This document shows positions 60,127 to 64,000 of a DNA stretch of 64,000 nt, one piece after another. Under the pieces are notes generated by a model. It was not told the DNA's origin and searched no databases. It saw nothing but the letters and a program-made list of their open reading frames with translations. This DNA comes from Actinomycetota bacterium. GTDB lineage: Bacteria > Actinomycetota > Actinomycetes > S36-B12. Within the stretch, counting starts at the first letter, position 1; each line of letters starts with the position of its first letter. Location: contig JAUSNB010000014.1 of NCBI GenBank assembly GCA_030645615.1, positions 1-64,000 on the forward strand, read 5' to 3'. The translations under genes were made by a program, and so were the position numbers.

Positions 60127-61022
60127 CAGACGAGGTCCTCCGTCCCGGCGCGGCGTATATAGGTGAACACGAGCACGAGGATCGCGGCCATGAGCACGAT
60201 CGACAGCGCACTGGCCGTTGGATAGTCGCGGAACTCGATGAAGTTCGTCTGGATGACGTTGCCGATCATGCGGTCCTTGGTCGACCCCAGCAGTTCGGCG
60301 TTGATGTAGTCACCGGCCGCGGGGATGAAGGTCAGCAGGGTGCCGGCGACCACGCCTGGCATCGACAGGGGCCAGGTCACCTTGCGGAACGCGGTCTGCG
60401 GCGAGGCGTACAGGTCTCCCGCCGCCTCGATCAGGCGGGGATCGACGCGTTCCAGAGCCGCGTAGAGCGGCAGGATCATGAACGGCAGGAAGTTGTACGT
60501 CAACCCGGCGACCACCGCGATCCCGGTGTTCAGGATTCGGCCGTCGGGAAGAAGGTGGAGCGAGTTGAGGGTGCTGGTGATCACCCCCTCGTCGGCCAGG
60601 ATCGTCTTCCACGCATAGGTGCGCAGCAGGAAGGACGCGAAGGATGGCGCGATGACCAGGACGAGCATGAGCCCTCGCCACCGACCGGCCCGGAAGGCGA
60701 TGAAGTACGCCAAGGGATAGGCGATCACCAGGGCCAGCAGCGTGGCGATGCCGGCGTACACGAAGGAGCGCAGGAACTGCGGCCAGTACTCGACGAGCGC
60801 GTCGGCGTAGTTGCTGAACTGCAGGCCGGACGTGTACTTGCCCGGCTTGCCGGGAATCGGCTTCTGCAGGCTGGTCAGGAACAGCGTCACGAACGGTATG
60901 GCGAAGAATACCGCCAGCCAGGCCATGCCGGGGAAGAGCAGGAGGTAGCCGGTGCGGCCGCGTCGCTGCGCCATCACGGAAGCCGGCTGCGCAGCGGCCG
61001 AAGTCGGGACGACGGCGACCAT
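60126..61022 (-). CDS. potB: polyamine ABC transporter permease PotB-like
   Basis: A 298-residue permease with six helices and an EAA loop (LIEAAGDLYASPQTAFRKV). MAWLAVFFAIPFVTLFLTSL at the N-terminus and the segment GNVIQTNFIEFRDYPTASAL fit PotB. It works as a dimer with PotC below the substrate-binding protein. ATG at 61022, two bases after the potA stop. Confidence 0.9.
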   Translation of the reverse strand: MVAVVPTSAAAQPASVMAQRRGRTGYLLLFPGMAWLAVFFAIPFVTLFLTSLQKPIPGKPGKYTSGLQFSNYADALVEYWPQFLRSFVYAGIATLLALVIAYPLAYFIAFRAGRWRGLMLVLVIAPSFASFLLRTYAWKTILADEGVITSTLNSLHLLPDGRILNTGIAVVAGLTYNFLPFMILPLYAALERVDPRLIEAAGDLYASPQTAFRKVTWPLSMPGVVAGTLLTFIPAAGDYINAELLGSTKDRMIGNVIQTNFIEFRDYPTASALSIVLMAAILVLVFTYIRRAGTEDLV

Positions 61023-61024
61023 TC

Positions 61025-62212
61025 TCAGGACTCCGGGGCGTCAGCGATGAGTGCCTGTGCGGCGGCCTCGAGGGCGAGCACCTCGGGGTCGACGCCGACG
61101 CTCGTCCCGGCCGATCCGTCCAGGCCGAACGTGTGCTGCGTGGACCAGTGGACGACGACTTCGTCGCCCACCTCGCAGCGGTCCCCCACAACGACGTTCT
61201 GCTCGAAGACGATGAGTTCCTGATCCCACGGCGTCATGACGAGGTACTGGGTGGATACACCGGTATACGAGACGTCCGTGACCCGGCCGTGGACGCGGTT
61301 GTGTGCCTCAGGCACCCGGTGCTCGTCGACCAGGTCGAGGATGGTCATCTTCTCCGGTCGGACGCCCACGATGACGTCGGTGCCCACCGCGAAGCTCCTC
61401 GCGGCCGGGACAGCGAAGGTCTCGCCGAACGCGCTGACCAGGACGTCGTCGCCCGAGTGGCCGGCCGGGGCCCCCTGGATCAGGTTCGACTGGCCGAGGA
61501 AGTTGGCCACGAAGACCGTGCGGGGCAGTTCGTAGATGTCGGCGGGATGGCCGAGTTGCTCGATGCGACCCGAGTTCATGACGGCGACCGTGTCAGCCAT
61601 GGTCATGGCCTCCTCCTGGTCGTGCGTCACGTGCACGAACGTCGTCCCGACCTCCACCTGGATCCGCTTGAGCTCGATCTGCATCTGGCGGCGCAACTTG
61701 AGGTCGAGTGCGCCGAGCGGCTCGTCGAGGAGCAGGACGTCCGGGCGGTTGATCAGCGCCCGGGCTACCGCCACGCGCTGCTGCTGGCCTCCGGACAGCT
61801 GGGCTGGCTTGCGGCGGGCCATCGGTCCCAGTTCGACCAGCGCAAGCATCTGCTCGACCTGAGCGGACACATCCTTGACCTTGCGGCGGCGAAGCCCGAA
61901 CGCGACGTTCTCGAAGATGTCCAGGTGCGGGAACAGGGCATACGACTGGAAGACCGTGTTGACGGGTCGCTCGAAGGCGCGCAGCCCTGTGATGTCCTTA
62001 TCCCCGATGCTGATCGTGCCCCCGGTCGGGTCCTCCAGCCCGGCCACCATGCGCAGGGTGGTCGTCTTGCCGCATCCCGAGGCACCCAGCAGCGCGAAGA
62101 AGGACCCTGCCGGAATGGTGAGGGTGAGGTCATCGACCGCCGCCACGTCGCCGAACTTCTTGCTGAGGTTGCGTAGGTGCAGGTCTTCGACCGGCCGCGA
62201 CCCGTCTGCCAC
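61025..62212 (-). CDS. potA: polyamine ABC transporter ATP-binding protein PotA-like
   Basis: A 395-residue ATPase. Walker A is GASGCGKTT (43-51), the signature is [15 protein letters not shown], Walker B is [12 protein letters not shown] and the H-loop is [16 protein letters not shown]-terminal TOBE domain (from about 280) is present, as in the spermidine/putrescine and other MOI-type importers. ATG at 62212, 49 bases after potD. The tail ends in an acidic, Ala-rich stretch. Confidence 0.93.
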   Translation of the reverse strand: MADGSRPVEDLHLRNLSKKFGDVAAVDDLTLTIPAGSFFALLGASGCGKTTTLRMVAGLEDPTGGTISIGDKDITGLRAFERPVNTVFQSYALFPHLDIFENVAFGLRRRKVKDVSAQVEQMLALVELGPMARRKPAQLSGGQQQRVAVARALINRPDVLLLDEPLGALDLKLRRQMQIELKRIQVEVGTTFVHVTHDQEEAMTMADTVAVMNSGRIEQLGHPADIYELPRTVFVANFLGQSNLIQGAPAGHSGDDVLVSAFGETFAVPAARSFAVGTDVIVGVRPEKMTILDLVDEHRVPEAHNRVHGRVTDVSYTGVSTQYLVMTPWDQELIVFEQNVVVGDRCEVGDEVVVHWSTQHTFGLDGSAGTSVGVDPEVLALEAAAQALIADAPES

Positions 62213-62261
62213 TGCTGCCCTCTTCCCTCGTGTGGTTCCGCAGTCGTGGTTCTGCAGGCGC

Positions 62262-63485
62262 CTAGTTGCCGATGGCCTTCTGGAATGAGCGCTCGTACTG
62301 GTCCTGCTGCTCGGGCGTCAAGGTCATGAAGACGTAGGAATTGGAGAGCGTCTCCTCGTTGGGGAAGATCCACTGGTTGTCGACGAGGGCCGGGTCGATC
62401 GCAGCCATGGCCTCCTTGGCGCCGGCCACCGGCGAGATGTACTGCACGTACGCGGCGACCTCGGCGGCAACCGCGGGGTCGTAGTAGTAGTTCATGACCA
62501 GCTCAGCGTTCTTCTTGTGCTGGGCCAGGGCCGGGACGAGCATGTTGTCGGTCCACAGCGTGCCGCCCGTCTCGGGCAGGGCGACCCCGAAGTCCTCGCC
62601 GAGCTGGATCATGTCGCCGGACCAGCCGATGACAGCGATGACATCGCCGCTCTCGAGCGCCCCTGCATAGTCATTGCCGGTGACCTGGCGGATCTGGCCG
62701 CTGTCGACCTGCTGGGTAAGCAGCTCGATCGCCTGGCTGAACTGGTCGTCGGTGAAGTTCGAGGGGTCGTTGCCCTGGTAGGCGATGAGGATTCCCATCG
62801 TGTCGCGCATCTCGGACAGGACGGTCACCCGGCCCGACAACGCAGGGTTGAACAACTGGTCGAGCGAGCTCATCGTGTCGGTGCCAATGGCCTCCTGAAG
62901 GGCCGCCTTGTTCCATCCCAGCGCCCCGAAGCCGGACTGCCACGGCAGGGTGTAGTCGCGGTTCGGGTCGAACGACACGCCCTGCCACGCGGGCAGCAGG
63001 TTCGCCGAGTTGGGGATCAAGGACTTGTCCAGCTTCTGCGCGAAGCCGTTCTGGAGCCACAGGGCCGCCATCCAGTCGGTCAGAACGACGAGGTCACGCC
63101 CGATGTCCTGGCCCTGCTCCAGCTGGGTGCGCACCTTGGCGTAGAACTCGTTGTTGTCGTTGACGTCCTCGGTGTAGGTGACAGTGACCCCGGACTGCTT
63201 TTGGAATTCCTCCAGCGAAGGCCGGGTACCGGACTCGTCGTCGATGTCGATGTAGAGGGGCCAGTTCGACCAGTTGAGCATCTTGTCGGTGTCGGACATG
63301 TCCTCGGCACTGGCCGCGGACGGGGAGCCGGTCGCCTCTGCGTCGTCGGCGCCGGAGGCACCGCAGGCCGCTGCGACCATGGCCACACCACCCAGCCCGG
63401 CGGCCTGCAGTATGCGGCGTCGCGATACGGACGACTTCATGGCACCTGCGATGGCCGCCACTGCCTCGGGTCGCTTGCTGCTCAT
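62262..63485 (-). CDS. potD: polyamine ABC transporter substrate-binding lipoprotein PotD-like
   Basis: A 407-residue binding protein. Its N-terminus has SRRRILQAAGLGG followed by the lipobox AAACGASG, so export through Tat and lipid anchoring are likely. The mature part is PotD/PotF-like: LNWSNWPLYIDIDDESGTRP, VTYTEDVNDNNEFYAKV and PYQSGFGALGWN-like LPWQSGFGALGWNK. Binding-site aromatics (Trp/Tyr) and acidic residues are there, but the preferred polyamine cannot be told. Start ATG at 63485; ATG at 63440 (MKSSVSRRR) would give a more ordinary signal peptide. Confidence 0.92.
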   Translation of the reverse strand: MSSKRPEAVAAIAGAMKSSVSRRRILQAAGLGGVAMVAAACGASGADDAEATGSPSAASAEDMSDTDKMLNWSNWPLYIDIDDESGTRPSLEEFQKQSGVTVTYTEDVNDNNEFYAKVRTQLEQGQDIGRDLVVLTDWMAALWLQNGFAQKLDKSLIPNSANLLPAWQGVSFDPNRDYTLPWQSGFGALGWNKAALQEAIGTDTMSSLDQLFNPALSGRVTVLSEMRDTMGILIAYQGNDPSNFTDDQFSQAIELLTQQVDSGQIRQVTGNDYAGALESGDVIAVIGWSGDMIQLGEDFGVALPETGGTLWTDNMLVPALAQHKKNAELVMNYYYDPAVAAEVAAYVQYISPVAGAKEAMAAIDPALVDNQWIFPNEETLSNSYVFMTLTPEQQDQYERSFQKAIGN

Positions 63486-63543
63486 CGTGATTCCCCAATC
63501 ATCGTGACATCCCTCGGGTGGAATGTGCCTACGCTACCCATGC

Positions 63544-64000
63544 TCATGGCCGCTCGGTGAACACAGTCCGATGCCAGCTCTTGCGAGTTTCACCGGTGAT
63601 GTCCATCGACACGTGCTTGACCTGCGTGTACTCGTCGAACGAGTAGCCGGACATGTCCTTGCCGAATCCGGACTGGCCGAAGCCCCCATGGGGCATCTCG
63701 CTCACGATCGGGATGTGGTCGTTGATCCACACGCACCCAGCCCGGAGCTCGCGCTGGGCTCTCAGCGCCCGGAAGACCCCGGTCGTCCATGCGGAGGCGG
63801 CGAGCCCGAACGGCGTGTCGTTCGCCAGGTCGAAGGCCTCGTCGTCGGTATCGAACGGCAGGACGACGAGCACGGGACCGAACACCTCGCTGCGGACCAG
63901 CTCGGCCGCCTGGGGCAGGCCCGTGACGAGCGTCGGCAGGTAGTAGCAGCCTCGGGAGAGCTCGCCTCCGGGCGCGTTGCCGCCCACGACCACCGTTCCG
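63544..64000 (-). CDS. aldehyde dehydrogenase, C-terminal part (gamma-aminobutyraldehyde dehydrogenase-like)
   Basis: Only the last 151 residues lie in the window; the gene continues past 64000. The visible part has GCYYLPTLVTGL, EVFGPVLVVLPFDTDDEAFDLANDTPFGLAAS, CVWINDHIPI and the C-terminal MPHGGFGQSGFGKDMSGYSFDEYTQVKHV (in part). These match the aldehyde dehydrogenase C-terminus, with the GYSFDEYTQ form seen in aminobutyraldehyde dehydrogenases. It would oxidise 4-aminobutanal to GABA, which GabT uses. The catalytic Cys and NAD-binding domain are outside. It is upstream of potD by 58 bp on the same strand. Confidence 0.88.
   Translation of the reverse strand, partial: GTVVVGGNAPGGELSRGCYYLPTLVTGLPQAAELVRSEVFGPVLVVLPFDTDDEAFDLANDTPFGLAASAWTTGVFRALRAQRELRAGCVWINDHIPIVSEMPHGGFGQSGFGKDMSGYSFDEYTQVKHVSMDITGETRKSWHRTVFTERP

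Overview
The window is a high-GC stretch of an actinobacterial chromosome (class Actinomycetes; genus not resolvable from sequence alone). The evidence is the gene order, which matches what I recall from Mycobacterium and Streptomyces: recX-recA-DUF3046, clgR-cinA-pgsA-rimO-HTH-ftsK, rnj-dapA-thyX, dapB-M16 peptidase-pnp-rpsO, ribF-truB-rbfA-infB-rnpM-nusA-rimP, proS, and GNAT-ispG-rip-dxr. GTG starts are frequent, four-base stop/start overlaps are common, and the recA upstream region carries a perfect actinobacterial SOS box. No gap between genes exceeds about 205 bp. I saw no rRNA, tRNA, CRISPR array or prophage.

Layout. 1-947: an IS5-family insertion sequence cut off by the window edge; its end supplies the stop codon of a small lipoprotein gene. 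944-6211: two paralogous 92-aa lipoproteins and a coupled MMPL-MFS efflux operon, with a divergent TetR regulator. 6217-10123: recX and recA, then an MFS/sulfotransferase pair and DUF3046. 10159-15433: a YwiC-like membrane protein and the Lhr helicase. 15441-24845: clgR, cinA, pgsA, rimO, a short RodZ-like HTH protein, ftsK, RNase J, dapA and thyX. 24923-27021: GNAT, azlCD and a PH-domain protein. 27006-36203: a small membrane protein, dapB, M16 peptidase, PNPase, S15, two membrane proteins, ribF and truB. 36200-41420: rbfA to rimP, the translation/transcription factor operon. 41508-45655: two DUF4439-type proteins, a TSUP transporter, a HAD hydrolase and proS. 45757-53118: a GH63-like glycosidase, a DUF4081-GNAT protein, and ispG, rip and dxr. 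53219-64000: gabT, two secreted paralogs, and an eight-gene operon for polyamine uptake and catabolism.

How the genes work together. Most of the window is housekeeping. RecA/RecX/Lhr serve DNA repair. S15, PNPase, RNase J, IF2, RbfA, RimP, NusA, RnpM, TruB and RimO serve ribosome assembly and RNA turnover. DapA/DapB feed lysine and cell-wall synthesis. IspG/Dxr belong to the MEP isoprenoid pathway. At the right end, PotABCD would import putrescine or spermidine, an FAD oxidase and an aldehyde dehydrogenase would turn it into GABA, and GabT would pass the nitrogen on. A ureohydrolase and a saccharopine-dehydrogenase-like protein are part of the same operon.

Candidates for undescribed biology: the tandem secreted proteins at 54663-55572, which match no family I know; the paired lipoproteins at 944-1580; the sulfotransferase/MFS pair set into the recA neighbourhood; the role of the saccharopine-dehydrogenase-like enzyme in the polyamine operon; and a dispersed palindrome (CTTGAGGTTGGCG and its complement) at 21383-21431 and 45702-45750. 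None amounts to a clearly new multi-gene system on sequence evidence alone.
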